From Prevotella sp. UBA746 (GTDB taxonomy: Bacteria; Bacteroidota; Bacteroidia; Bacteroidales; Bacteroidaceae), in contig DBKQ01000041.1 of the NCBI GenBank assembly GCA_002298545.1, positions 1 to 54,368 of the forward strand: DNA of 54,368 nt, read 5' to 3'. Below, one piece after another: positions 43,094-52,334 of the stretch (positions are counted from its first letter, which is position 1; each line of letters starts with the position of its first letter). Under the pieces are notes generated by a model that was given only the letters and a program-made list of their open reading frames with translations, was not told where the DNA came from and made no database searches. Position numbers and translations under genes: made by a program.

Positions 43094-43126
43094 TACAGGA
43101 CAGACATTACCTAACTAAGCATATAC

Positions 43127-43187
43127 AAAAATCCTTCGCCATAAAACTCTGTAATTATGAAATTACAAGTTTTGGCGAAGGATTTTA
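43127..43187. terminator. Bidirectional terminator between receptor and thrC
   Basis: AAAATCCTTCGCC at 43128-43140 pairs with GGCGAAGGATTTT at 43174-43186, with further A/T pairing inside. A runs precede and T runs follow on both strands, serving the two convergent genes. Confidence 0.9.
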
Positions 43188-43231
43188 TTTCTTATAATAA
43201 AGTCAAAAATGTCTCTATATAAGCTTCAAAA

Positions 43232-44533
43232 TCATCTGCTCATCAGATATTGTTTGAATGCATCAAAATCAGCACTCATCGCCACACTCTGCTTCTCGCC
43301 ACGCATAAAGGCTGCAAGACGCTCAGGTATTTCAACTTCGGCTCCTATAGCATTCTCTACAGTCTCCTTAAACTTTGCCGGATGAGCAGTTTCAAGAAAT
43401 ACACCTGTTTCGCCGTCCTTCAAGCCTTCAGTCAATGCACGATAGCCACATGCGCCATGAGGGTCAAGAATATAACCGTTGGAATCAAAACAAGACTTCA
43501 TTGTATCACGAATCTGCGAATCTGAATATGTGGCACCGCTAACGACAGAGCGTATTTTCTCTACATCCCCATCAAACATATCAAAGACACGTGCGAAATT
43601 GCTCGGATTACCAACATCCATTGCATTGGCAATAGTTTGAATACTTGCCATCGGAGAATATTTGCCTGACTGCAAGAATTTATAGAAAACATCGTTGGCA
43701 TTGTTTGCTGCAATAAAACGCTTTATCGGCAATCCCATCTCACGGGCAAACAGTCCTGCCGTGATATTTCCGAAGTTACCGCTCGGAACACATACAACCA
43801 GTTCGTCGGCCTTGCCGGCAGCCTTCATCCTGGCATAAGCATTAAAATAATAGAACGACTGCGGCAAGAAACGGGCTACATTAATAGAATTGGCAGACGT
43901 AAGTTTCATGTGGCGGTTCAGCTCTTCGTCCATAAATGCCTTCTTCACAAGTGCTTGACAGTCATCGAAAACGCCATCTACCTCGATTGCCGTAATATTT
44001 TTCCCGAGCGTAGTAAACTGGCTTTCCTGTATCTTGCTCACTTTTCCTTTAGGATAAAGCACATAAACGTGAATACCTTCTACACCAAGAAATCCGTTGG
44101 CAACGGCAGAACCAGTATCGCCACTTGTAGCTACAAGTACGTTAACCTCCTCTTTTCCTTCCTTGCGTATAAAATACTGAAGCAAGCGCGCCATGAAACG
44201 GCCGCCTACATCCTTAAAGGCAAGTGTTGGTCCGTGGAAGAGTTCCAAGCTGTATATATTGTCGGCAACATGAACAACCGGACAGTCAAACTGAAGCGTA
44301 TCATCAACAATAGCGTCAAGTGCCTGCTTGTCCACATCCTCAGAGAAGAATGCAGCAGCAACAGTCTTGGCAATCTCGTTAAAAGGCAGTTTATCAATAA
44401 CGTTGAAAAAATCTGCCGGTAACTTGTATAGATACTGTGGCATATATAATCCGCTATCAGCGGCAAGTCCCTTAACAACAGCCTCGTGCAACGAGGCAAG
44501 TGGAGCTTTCTTATTTGTACTATAATATTGCAT
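43232..44533 (-). CDS. thrC: Threonine synthase
   Basis: 433 residues. PLP lysine in LELFHGPTLAFKDVGGRFMARLL near residue 110, TSGDTGSAVANGF for the phosphate-binding loop, and CVPSGNFGN later, all standard for threonine synthase. Converts O-phosphohomoserine to threonine. Last gene of the threonine operon. Confidence 0.96.
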   Translation of the reverse strand: MQYYSTNKKAPLASLHEAVVKGLAADSGLYMPQYLYKLPADFFNVIDKLPFNEIAKTVAAAFFSEDVDKQALDAIVDDTLQFDCPVVHVADNIYSLELFHGPTLAFKDVGGRFMARLLQYFIRKEGKEEVNVLVATSGDTGSAVANGFLGVEGIHVYVLYPKGKVSKIQESQFTTLGKNITAIEVDGVFDDCQALVKKAFMDEELNRHMKLTSANSINVARFLPQSFYYFNAYARMKAAGKADELVVCVPSGNFGNITAGLFAREMGLPIKRFIAANNANDVFYKFLQSGKYSPMASIQTIANAMDVGNPSNFARVFDMFDGDVEKIRSVVSGATYSDSQIRDTMKSCFDSNGYILDPHGACGYRALTEGLKDGETGVFLETAHPAKFKETVENAIGAEVEIPERLAAFMRGEKQSVAMSADFDAFKQYLMSR

Positions 44534-44598
44534 ATCGATTTTCTTTTTAAAAGATTATTTTTGCAAGAGAATGGGAAGTCTTTTTATGTTCCCGGGAA

Positions 44599-45873
44599 TC
44601 AGTATTTCATGAATGTCTCCATAAACTGCTGCAAGTGCAGGAGTCCATATCCGCCCCTGACACAGCTAACCTCATCGTATACCTGAACCTCATCCGGCTG
44701 CATGCCAGGATAATATATGATAAATGGAACAGGTTCCTTTACATGGGTGCGGATTTCAACTGGAGTGGGATGATCAGGCATAACAGCGATACAAACAGGC
44801 TCATCCCAAGTTTTCACCTCATTATATATAGGTTCTACAAGTCTGTGATCAAGGTTTTCTATTGTCTTCAACTTTAGTTGTAAATCCCCATCGTGTCCAG
44901 CCTCATCACTTGCCTCTACATGCAAGAAAACAAAGTCGTCAGTACGCAACGCCTTTATAGCTGCCTGAGCTTTTCCTTCATAGTTAGTATCGGCAAGTCC
45001 TGTTGCTCCTTCAACAATGATATTTCTAAGTCCGGCATAATGTCCGATACCACGGATAAGGTCTACTGCAGAAATTACAGCTCCTTTCTTTACCTGTGGA
45101 AACATTTGCGGAATAGTAAGCATCGACGGGCGATAACCTCCACCCCACGGCCAGATAGAATCAGCCAGGTCAATACCATTCTTAGCTCTCTCCTTATTAA
45201 AAGGGTGCTCCATGAGCAACTGTTGTGACTTTAAGATAAGCTCATTCAAGAGATCGGCAGTCTCCTGTGGAGTCATACGACGATGGATATTACCTTCGGC
45301 ATCAACATACGACTCATCATCCGCTGTGGGAATATAGCCCTTTTCCGGCTTTACGAGCAATCCTCGCCATTCCTCATTAGGGTGATCGTGTGGCGGAGCA
45401 CAGTCTACATGCTTGTTGCCTCCCTTTATCACTAGAAGATGACGGTATTGGATACCTGTTATGAAATGTATGTTTTCATTGCCGAGTTTTTCGTCAAGAT
45501 ACTTTATGAGCACATCAGCCTGCTCCGTAGTGAGATGTCCTCCATGATGATTTTTTATCTTACCGTCTTCCAAACATATGATATTACAGCGCATGGCAAA
45601 ATCGCCAGGCTGCAGTTCATATCCGATACTTGCAGCCTCAAGCGGTCCACGTCCTTCGTAAACCTTATTTTGATCGTAACCGAGAATTGAACTGTTAGCA
45701 ACTTCGCTTCCCGGATGAAATCCATCAGGGATAGTAATCAGTCTGCCGCATCGACCTTTACGTGCCAACATATCCATATACGGAGTGTCGGCATACTGCA
45801 AAAGAGTTTTTCCACCTAATCTCTCAACAGGATGGTCTGCCATTCCGTCACCTAAAATAATAATATGTTTCAT
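44599..45873 (-). CDS. ApgM-like phosphotransferase, probable homoserine kinase
   Basis: 424 residues, alkaline-phosphatase-superfamily fold like archaeal cofactor-independent phosphoglycerate mutase: HIIILGDGMADHP at the start, ANSSILGYD near 62, HVEASDEAGHDGD near 325 and MPDHPTP near 360 provide the metal ligands. It sits between thrA and thrC, and no thrB-type kinase is in the operon. Related proteins encoded in such operons in Bacteroidetes and Desulfovibrio have, to my knowledge, been assigned as alternative homoserine kinases from mutant fitness data. I therefore favour homoserine kinase over glycolytic mutase, on context. Confidence 0.85.
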   Translation of the reverse strand: MKHIIILGDGMADHPVERLGGKTLLQYADTPYMDMLARKGRCGRLITIPDGFHPGSEVANSSILGYDQNKVYEGRGPLEAASIGYELQPGDFAMRCNIICLEDGKIKNHHGGHLTTEQADVLIKYLDEKLGNENIHFITGIQYRHLLVIKGGNKHVDCAPPHDHPNEEWRGLLVKPEKGYIPTADDESYVDAEGNIHRRMTPQETADLLNELILKSQQLLMEHPFNKERAKNGIDLADSIWPWGGGYRPSMLTIPQMFPQVKKGAVISAVDLIRGIGHYAGLRNIIVEGATGLADTNYEGKAQAAIKALRTDDFVFLHVEASDEAGHDGDLQLKLKTIENLDHRLVEPIYNEVKTWDEPVCIAVMPDHPTPVEIRTHVKEPVPFIIYYPGMQPDEVQVYDEVSCVRGGYGLLHLQQFMETFMKY

Positions 45874-45910
45874 GTTTGCTGTTGTTTAAAATCATATAAT
45901 ACAATAATGC

Positions 45911-48340
45911 TTATATATTGGCAATCGACATGATATTGGCAAAGACACCAGCTGCCGTTACTCCGGCTCCGGCTCCATATCCCTGTATCAACATCGGATA
46001 TTCACGATAGCGTTCCGTTGTAAGAAGAACGATATTGTTAGACCCCTCGAGCATGTAGAACGGATGATGCACATCGACAGCCTCAAGAGAAACACTCGTC
46101 TTTCCATGATCCATCTTTGCCACAAAGCGCCAGCGCTTGTTCTCTTTCTCCAATACTTTTCGCTTAGTCTCGAAATCGGCATCAAGCGACGGTAGATTTT
46201 TCCAAAAATCATCTATAGAGCCCTCAAAGAACTCGTTTGGTATAAACAGGTGTTTCTCTACATCATCTTGCTCTACTTTATAACCAGCCTCTCGGGTAAG
46301 AATAACCAATTTCCTTATCACATCCTTCCCACTTAAATCAATACGTGGATCGGGTTCGCTATATCCCTGTTCCTTGGCACGACGTACAGTCTCGGAGAAC
46401 GGTACGCTCTCGGAAATTTCATTGAATATAAAGTTTAGCGTACCGCTAAGTACTGCTTCGATTTTCAGAATCTTGTCACCTGAGTTGCGCAAGTCCTTTA
46501 TCGTACCGATGATAGGCAGTCCTGCTCCAACGTTTGTCTCAAAAAGGAACTTCACACCACGACGTAAAGCAGTCTCCTTAAGTTTCAAATAACTGTCGTA
46601 GTCGCCAGATGCAGCTACTTTATTTGCTGCAACGACAGAGATATTATGGTCGAGAAAATCCTGATACAAGGCTGCCACCTCGCTGCTCGCCGTACAGTCG
46701 ACAAAGACGCTATTAAAAATATTCATACCGATGACTTCACTTTTCAGTCTTTGGGAATCACTTGGATCCGATGCGGCAAGCATCTCGCGATAATTCTCCA
46801 AATCAATTCCGTCGCGATTGAATATCGCATTATGACTCGAGGCTATTCCAACGACGTTAAGCTTGAGCCGCTGCTTCTCCAATAGCTCCTGGTACTGGTT
46901 CTTTATCTGACCGATAAGGTTTCCACCAACAGTTCCGATACCGCAGATGAAAAGATTCAAGACCTTATACTCACTAAGGAAGAAAGAATCGTGAAGCACG
47001 TTTAGCGCCTTGCGAAGATATTCCGAATTAACGACAAAAGAGATATTCGTCTCCGAGGCTCCTTGAGCACAGGCAATAACGCTGATACCACTTCGTCCCA
47101 AAGTTCCGAACAGTTTTCCGGCGATACCCGGTGTATGTTTCATGTTTTCTCCAACAATAGCAATTGTGGCAAGTCCACACTCTGCATGCATCGGGAACAT
47201 GGCTCCTGTTTTTATCTCCTTAGCAAATTCGCGGTTTAATACTTCTACCGCCTCCTGGGCATCGACATCCTGCACACCAATAGAAGTAGAGTTCTCTGAT
47301 GATGCCTGAGATACCATAAATACAGATATTCCATTGTCGGCAAGTGCTGTAAAGATTCGACGGTTTACTCCAATAACGCCGACCATGGATAGACCAGTAA
47401 CCGTAATTAATGCAGTTCCCTTGATGCTCGAGATACCCTTGATTGGCTTTATGTCTCCTTCAACATGGCTCTTGATTGTCGTCCCTGGGTTTTCCGGGTT
47501 GAATGTATTCTTTACCTTTATAGGAATGTTCTTCACGCAAACCGGATAAATTGTAGGCGGATAAACGACTTTTGCTCCGAAGTTGCAAAGCTCCATCGCC
47601 TCTACATAACTAAGTTCATTAATTGTATATGCAGTATGAATCACACGCGGATCGGCAGTCATAAAGCCATCCACATCTGTCCATATCTCAAGCACCTCAG
47701 CATCGAGCGCTGCAGCTATTATAGATGCGGTGTAATCGCTTCCGCCACGCCCAAGATTTGTAATTTCTCCAGAATCACGGTCTGTACTGATAAATCCTGG
47801 CACAACGGCAACCTTTCCCATATTTTGGAAAGTCTCGCGAACAAGCCGCTCGGTAAGTTCACTGTCGAGAACATTCTTGCCATGCTTGTTTACGGTTTTT
47901 ATAAATTCCCTCGAATTATATCTCTTCGCATCTTTTACGAGTGTTGCCACGATATGACTACTCAGTCTTTCCCCATAACTTACTATTGCAGCCTGGATTT
48001 TCGGACTGAGGTCATGAATAAGATAAACACCGTAATAAATCGAGCGAAGTTCCTCGAAGAGATTGTCTACGACACGTGTCAGATTGCTTCTTTTCTCACT
48101 ATCGTCAATAATGGTATCGATCATATCATGATGACGTCTTATCATCGCCTCGAACTCGGTTTTGTACGCCTTATCACCACTTACCGCCATTTTCGCGGTA
48201 GCAATAAGCTTGTCGGTAATGCCACCGAGGGCACTTACGACAACGACGAGGGTGTCGTTTTGCCCTTCGACAATCTTCTTCAAGCTTAGAATGCTCTCTA
48301 CGGAACCAACTGATGTTCCTCCAAATTTCAATACCTTCAT
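45911..48340 (-). CDS. thrA: Bifunctional aspartokinase / homoserine dehydrogenase
   Basis: 809 residues from the ATG at 48340, where the kinase motif MKVLKFGGTSVG begins. Aspartokinase about 1-290, two ACT-type regulatory segments about 310-460, homoserine dehydrogenase from about 465 with ICGIGTVGGNL for NAD(P) and the LSGTLNFIFNE region. It feeds threonine and methionine synthesis and is probably inhibited by threonine through the ACT domains. First gene of the operon with apgM-like and thrC, spaced 37 and 65 nt. Confidence 0.96.
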   Translation of the reverse strand: MKVLKFGGTSVGSVESILSLKKIVEGQNDTLVVVVSALGGITDKLIATAKMAVSGDKAYKTEFEAMIRRHHDMIDTIIDDSEKRSNLTRVVDNLFEELRSIYYGVYLIHDLSPKIQAAIVSYGERLSSHIVATLVKDAKRYNSREFIKTVNKHGKNVLDSELTERLVRETFQNMGKVAVVPGFISTDRDSGEITNLGRGGSDYTASIIAAALDAEVLEIWTDVDGFMTADPRVIHTAYTINELSYVEAMELCNFGAKVVYPPTIYPVCVKNIPIKVKNTFNPENPGTTIKSHVEGDIKPIKGISSIKGTALITVTGLSMVGVIGVNRRIFTALADNGISVFMVSQASSENSTSIGVQDVDAQEAVEVLNREFAKEIKTGAMFPMHAECGLATIAIVGENMKHTPGIAGKLFGTLGRSGISVIACAQGASETNISFVVNSEYLRKALNVLHDSFFLSEYKVLNLFICGIGTVGGNLIGQIKNQYQELLEKQRLKLNVVGIASSHNAIFNRDGIDLENYREMLAASDPSDSQRLKSEVIGMNIFNSVFVDCTASSEVAALYQDFLDHNISVVAANKVAASGDYDSYLKLKETALRRGVKFLFETNVGAGLPIIGTIKDLRNSGDKILKIEAVLSGTLNFIFNEISESVPFSETVRRAKEQGYSEPDPRIDLSGKDVIRKLVILTREAGYKVEQDDVEKHLFIPNEFFEGSIDDFWKNLPSLDADFETKRKVLEKENKRWRFVAKMDHGKTSVSLEAVDVHHPFYMLEGSNNIVLLTTERYREYPMLIQGYGAGAGVTAAGVFANIMSIANI

Positions 48341-48419
48341 ATTATACAAATTACGGTTGTTTACTTTCTTTTAAGTTGTTTACCACATATAAAAAGCAGC
48401 ATTTTCACCATTAAAGTTG

Positions 48420-48450
48420 CAAAAGTAATATTTATTGTTCATTTACACAA
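48420..48450 (-). promoter_or_regulatory. Promoter of the threonine operon
   Basis: Minus strand TTG (48450-48448), 20-nt spacer, TACTTTTG (48427-48420). The leader of about 73 nt has a 16-codon ORF without threonine or isoleucine enrichment and no terminator, so no attenuator is visible. Confidence 0.7.
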
Positions 48451-48529
48451 CTAAAATAATTGCAAAATGTAAACTCAGCTATTTTTTTTTACTAATATAA
48501 ATGCATTTAAACAATAATCTCACCACGGA

Positions 48530-48561
48530 TTTGGAAAATAAAGAAAAGTAAATTACCTTTG
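48530..48561 (+). promoter_or_regulatory. Promoter of ridA-queC
   Basis: TTTG at 48530-48533, 20-nt spacer, TACCTTTG at 48554-48561; divergent from the threonine operon promoter. Confidence 0.7.
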
Positions 48562-48635
48562 CATCAACTACAAAAAATGAAGCTACCACGCTAATTTTTT
48601 GCTACATTAATAACGCATAATAAAACACTAAGATT

Positions 48636-49010
48636 ATGAAAGCAATTAAAACAGAAAAGGCTCCCGCAGCAATCGGACCTTACAGTCAAGCTATCGAAGT
48701 TAACGGTTTCGTATTTGCTTCCGGACAGATTCCTTTGGATCCGGCAACGGGCGAGTTTGTCGAAGGCGGCATAAAAGAGCAGACCCGACAGGCATTGACA
48801 AATGCAAGAGAAATCTTGCGCACTGCCGGTCTTGACATGAAGAATGTAGTGAAGACTTCTGTTATGCTTGCCGACATCAAGTATTTTGGCGAGATGAACG
48901 AGGTATACGCCGAATTCTTCAACGAACCATTCCCTGCACGCTCGGCTTTTGCAGTAAAAGACTTGCCTAAGGGAGCTCTCGTCGAAGTGGAATGTATCGC
49001 CGCTAAATAA
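48636..49010 (+). CDS. ridA: RidA-family reactive intermediate deaminase
   Basis: 124 residues, the family's full length, with GPYSQAIEVNGFVFASGQ at the start and PFPARSAFAVKDLPKGALVEVECIA at the end, including the catalytic Arg near 105. RidA hydrolyses 2-aminoacrylate and 2-iminobutyrate formed by PLP enzymes such as threonine dehydratase. Its place beside the threonine operon is sensible but it is on the other strand. Confidence 0.94.
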   Translation: MKAIKTEKAPAAIGPYSQAIEVNGFVFASGQIPLDPATGEFVEGGIKEQTRQALTNAREILRTAGLDMKNVVKTSVMLADIKYFGEMNEVYAEFFNEPFPARSAFAVKDLPKGALVEVECIAAK

Positions 49011-49024
49011 TATAAGGTATAATA

Positions 49025-49681
49025 ATGGACAAAGATTCTGTAATTATCGTGAGCGGCGGCATGGACAGCGTGACGCTGCTCTACGAATATAAAGACCGCA
49101 TCGCCCTGGGCATCTCTTTCGACTACGGCAGCAACCACAATTCCAAAGAGATTCCATTTGCCAAACTCCACTGCGAGCGTCTTGGCATAAAGCATATCAC
49201 CATACCACTTGACTTCATGCACCAGTATTTCAAAAGTAGCCTTTTGGAGGGTGCCGATGCCATTCCGGAAGGTCACTATGAGGACGAGAATATGAAATCT
49301 ACTGTTGTACCATTCCGCAACGGCATAATGCTCGCCATAGCGGCAGGTATAGCCGAAAGCAATGGATTGAGCAATGTGATGATTGCAAACCATGGCGGCG
49401 ACCATGCCATTTATCCAGACTGCCGTCCGGAGTTTATCTCTGCCATGAGCCAAGCTACAAAGGCAGGCTCGTATAATGGTGTGACAGTATTGGCGCCTTA
49501 CACCAACATCAGCAAAAGCGACATTGCCCACCACGGCAAGGCTCTCGGTATTGACTATACGGAGACTTGGTCGTGTTATAAGGGTGGCGAAAAGCATTGC
49601 GGAAAATGCGGCACTTGCGTGGAAAGAAAAGAAGCACTGCAAGAGGCTGGCATCGAAGACAAGACTGAATACATGGAATAA
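49025..49681 (+). CDS. queC: 7-cyano-7-deazaguanine synthase
   Basis: 218 residues. ATP pyrophosphatase loop SGGMDSVTLLYEY at 10-22 and the zinc cysteines CYKGGEKHCGKCGTC near 186-200. Makes preQ0 for queuosine synthesis. It begins 14 nt after ridA and is probably co-transcribed. No other queuosine gene lies in the window. Confidence 0.95.
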   Translation: MDKDSVIIVSGGMDSVTLLYEYKDRIALGISFDYGSNHNSKEIPFAKLHCERLGIKHITIPLDFMHQYFKSSLLEGADAIPEGHYEDENMKSTVVPFRNGIMLAIAAGIAESNGLSNVMIANHGGDHAIYPDCRPEFISAMSQATKAGSYNGVTVLAPYTNISKSDIAHHGKALGIDYTETWSCYKGGEKHCGKCGTCVERKEALQEAGIEDKTEYME

Positions 49682-49693
49682 TTTCTATAAAGC

Positions 49694-49731
49694 AACAGGA
49701 ACAGCACGCAATGTAGTTCCTGTTGTTTTTT
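49694..49731 (+). terminator. Terminator after queC
   Basis: AACAGGAAC (49694-49702) pairs with GTTCCTGTT (49716-49724), followed by GTTTTTT. Confidence 0.9.
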
Positions 49732-50039
49732 ATATAAACATATTGCCTTTATGATTTAAATGATTCCTAATTTCCATGAAAGACACAGACAAAAAAAACT
49801 CATAAACAAAAATGAGTTTCTTATTATTTAATAAAATAAAAGTTTATCGCCTGAAATTGTAGATGAAGATGCAAAAACAAATGAGAAAACAACATTTAAA
49901 GGACACCTTTTAAAACTACAAATCACAAATTGTAAGACAATATTATTTATAGAGAAACATTTTTTTGTTCTATTTTTCATATTTTATTTACTAAAATACG
50001 TTTTATATGCACATTAAACAAAGAAATGTGTAATTTTTC
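49732..50039. other. AT-rich intergenic region without identifiable gene
   Basis: About 300 nt of strongly AT-rich sequence between the queC terminator and the ptb promoter. A 63-codon minus-strand frame crosses it but has no coding character. I see no tRNA, repeat array or stable structure. Confidence 0.6.
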
Positions 50040-50070
50040 TTTGTCATAAAACTTGTTTGATGTATTTTTG
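50040..50070 (+). promoter_or_regulatory. Promoter of ptb-buk
   Basis: TTTG at 50040-50043, 19-nt spacer, TATTTTTG at 50063-50070, leading to a leader of about 75 nt before the ATG at 50153. Confidence 0.7.
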
Positions 50071-50152
50071 CACAAAAATATAGTCAAGTGAGCAAAAAAG
50101 TAAAACTTGCTATCATAAAATAACAGGATATTATCCATAAAAACAAAGCAAT

Positions 50153-51064
50153 ATGCAATCAAGCCCAAACTTCACTACGCTGATTAGCCGACTGCAATCT
50201 GCAGGAAACAGGAAAAGAGTTGCATTGGTATGCCCTAATGACTCGCATACCGAGTATGTGATAAACAGAGCCCTGGAGGAAGGGATAGCCGACTTCCAAC
50301 TTGTACTTGGAGGAACAAGAGCTGGATTTGTTGACGAAATCCTAAACAAATACCCTAAACATGTAAGTATTCTTGAAGCTACCACACCGGATGAAGCTGC
50401 TGCTTTGGCTGTAAAGACGGTAAAGGACGGAAATGCCGATGTACTGATGAAAGGCACCATAAATACCGACAACCTATTGCGTGCCGTTCTAAATAAAGAA
50501 TACGGACTTTTGGAAAAAGGAAAGGTAATGACACACGTCACCGTAGCACAGATTCCATCATATGACAAATTCCTCGTTTTCTCTGACGCAGCCGTGATAC
50601 CACGACCTACTGAAGAACAGTTTGATGCCATCCTCGGATATGTCGTGGAAGTGTGTAGGAAGTTGGAAGTGACTTGTCCGCATGTGGCTCTTATCCACTG
50701 CACAGAGAAAGTAAGCGAAAAATTCCCTCACACATTGAGTTACGAAAAACTAAAGGAGAAAGCACATAGCGGAGCTTACGGAAACGTGGAAGTTGATGGT
50801 CCGATGGATGTAAAAACGGCTTGTGATAAAGACAGTGGTGCTATCAAGGGAATAAGCTCACCTGTCGTCGGAAATGCTGATGCACTTATTTTCCCTAATA
50901 TTGAAGCAGGCAACGTGTTTTACAAGACCATCACCCTCTTTGCCAATGCCGAAACAGCTGGAATGCTATATGGCACGACCGCCCCGATAGTTGTGGCATC
51001 AAGAGCTGATAGCGGAGAGTCTAAATTCTACAGCTTAGCATTGGCTTGCCTATCACATAAATAA
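50153..51064 (+). CDS. ptb: Phosphate butyryltransferase-like acyltransferase
   Basis: 303 residues, PTA/PTB family, with the VLMKGTINTDNLLRAVLN block near 100 and a C-terminal NIEAGNVFYKTITLFANAETAG stretch. Swaps CoA for phosphate on short-chain acyl groups. Next to buk, it forms the acyl-CoA to acyl-phosphate to acid route that yields ATP. Substrate may be butyryl-CoA or branched-chain acyl-CoA; the window does not decide. Confidence 0.9.
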   Translation: MQSSPNFTTLISRLQSAGNRKRVALVCPNDSHTEYVINRALEEGIADFQLVLGGTRAGFVDEILNKYPKHVSILEATTPDEAAALAVKTVKDGNADVLMKGTINTDNLLRAVLNKEYGLLEKGKVMTHVTVAQIPSYDKFLVFSDAAVIPRPTEEQFDAILGYVVEVCRKLEVTCPHVALIHCTEKVSEKFPHTLSYEKLKEKAHSGAYGNVEVDGPMDVKTACDKDSGAIKGISSPVVGNADALIFPNIEAGNVFYKTITLFANAETAGMLYGTTAPIVVASRADSGESKFYSLALACLSHK

Positions 51065-51096
51065 AATTCATTTCTCGAAAAGGAACAAATAAGAAA

Positions 51097-52203
51097 ATGA
51101 AAATATTAGTTATAAACCCTGGGTCAACATCTACAAAACTTGCCATTTACGACAACGACAAGGTTGTATGGAACGGCGGAGCACACTTACCGGCAAATGA
51201 ACTTGCCAAGTTTCACAGGATTATCGACCAATATGAATTCAGAAGAGACTTTATTCTGAAAAAACTTGAGGAAGAGAAAATTCCTCTACAATTTGACGCT
51301 GTAATAGGAAGAGGCGGACTTCTCTGTCCATTAAAAAGTGGCGTATATGCGGTAAACGAAAAGATGAAGTATGATTTGCTGAATGCGACCCATGAGCATG
51401 CTTGCAACCTCGGAGCCCTCATAGCTGACGAAATAGCAAAGAAATGCGGATGTCCTGCCTTTATTGCCGATCCTGTGGTAGTTGACGAATTTGAAATGAA
51501 AGCACGTATCACTGGTGTACCGGGCATCAAACGCGAATCTATATTCCATGCTCTGAATCAAAAGGCTGTGTCAAGACGATACGCTGCTTCTATTGGCAAG
51601 AAATACGAAGACCTTAACCTTATCGTTGCTCATCTCGGTGGCGGAATATCTATCGGTGCACACCGCAAGGGAAAAGTCATCGACGTAAACAACGCCCTAA
51701 ATGGTGAAGGTCCGTTCTCTCCTGAACGTGCCGGAACGATTCCTTCTGAAGCTCTTGTAAATCTATGTTTCAGCGGTAAATACGATATCCGACAGATAAA
51801 GAAGATGATTCACGGCAGAGGAGGTCTCATGGCTTATCTCGGCTGTAACGACATGATTACTATCGACAGCAAGGCTGAGGCTGGCATCGAACCGTACCAC
51901 ACTCTTATTGAAGCTATGCTCTATACAATAGCAAAACAAATAGGTGCCATGTACGTATCGTTGTTGGGACAGGTGGACGGAATAATCCTAACCGGTGGCA
52001 TTGCCCACAGTAAATATTGCGTAGAAAAAATAAAGGAACAGATAGATTATCTTGCTCCTGTAATTGTTATCCCTGGCGAGAACGAAATGAAGTCGCTTGC
52101 CTTTAACGCTCTTGGAGCTTTACGCGGCGAAATGCCTATCCAGGAATATACTGGTATTTCCTGTGTTGAGGAAATGCAGCTTACGGTTAATAATGAAGAA
52201 TGA
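51097..52203 (+). CDS. buk: Butyrate kinase-like acyl kinase
   Basis: 368 residues, ASKHA fold acetate/butyrate kinase: VINPGSTSTKLAIYDND at the start, IGRGG near 70, VAHLGGGISIGAHRKGKVIDVNNAL near 180, and ILTGGIAHSKY near 300. Produces ATP and acid from acyl phosphate. 32 nt after ptb. The last codons run into a 7-bp tandem repeat. Confidence 0.93.
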   Translation: MKILVINPGSTSTKLAIYDNDKVVWNGGAHLPANELAKFHRIIDQYEFRRDFILKKLEEEKIPLQFDAVIGRGGLLCPLKSGVYAVNEKMKYDLLNATHEHACNLGALIADEIAKKCGCPAFIADPVVVDEFEMKARITGVPGIKRESIFHALNQKAVSRRYAASIGKKYEDLNLIVAHLGGGISIGAHRKGKVIDVNNALNGEGPFSPERAGTIPSEALVNLCFSGKYDIRQIKKMIHGRGGLMAYLGCNDMITIDSKAEAGIEPYHTLIEAMLYTIAKQIGAMYVSLLGQVDGIILTGGIAHSKYCVEKIKEQIDYLAPVIVIPGENEMKSLAFNALGALRGEMPIQEYTGISCVEEMQLTVNNEE

Positions 52204-52240
52204 AGAATGAAAAATGAAAAATGAAAAATGAAGAATGAAA
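52192..52240 (+). repeat. 7-bp tandem repeat at the 3' end of buk
   Basis: Seven units of AATGAA(A/G) in a row, the first two overlapping the end of buk and its stop codon. Since 7 is not a multiple of three, changes in copy number would move the stop codon and alter the C-terminal residues. An eighth unit begins but turns into the terminator stem. Confidence 0.85.
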
Positions 52241-52288
52241 AATGCGGATTTCCATTACTAACAAGTAAAAGGGAATCCGCATTTTTTA
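52239..52288 (+). terminator. Terminator after buk
   Basis: AAATGCGGATT...AATCCGCATTT stem (52240-52250 with 52274-52284) with T-tract. The A-rich side lets it serve the convergent penicillin-binding protein gene as well. Confidence 0.85.
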
Positions 52289-52334
52289 TTTCGTTTTGCC
52301 TAAACAAAACAAATGGTCATTCTTCATTCAAAAA

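Noticed and set aside
48341..48413. Threonine attenuator ahead of thrA
   Set aside because: The only small ORF in the leader lacks Thr and Ile codons and there is no terminator hairpin before thrA.
49977..50168. Minus-strand 63-codon frame ahead of ptb
   Set aside because: AT-rich, rich in Phe, Ile and Asn by composition, overlaps the ptb promoter and start.
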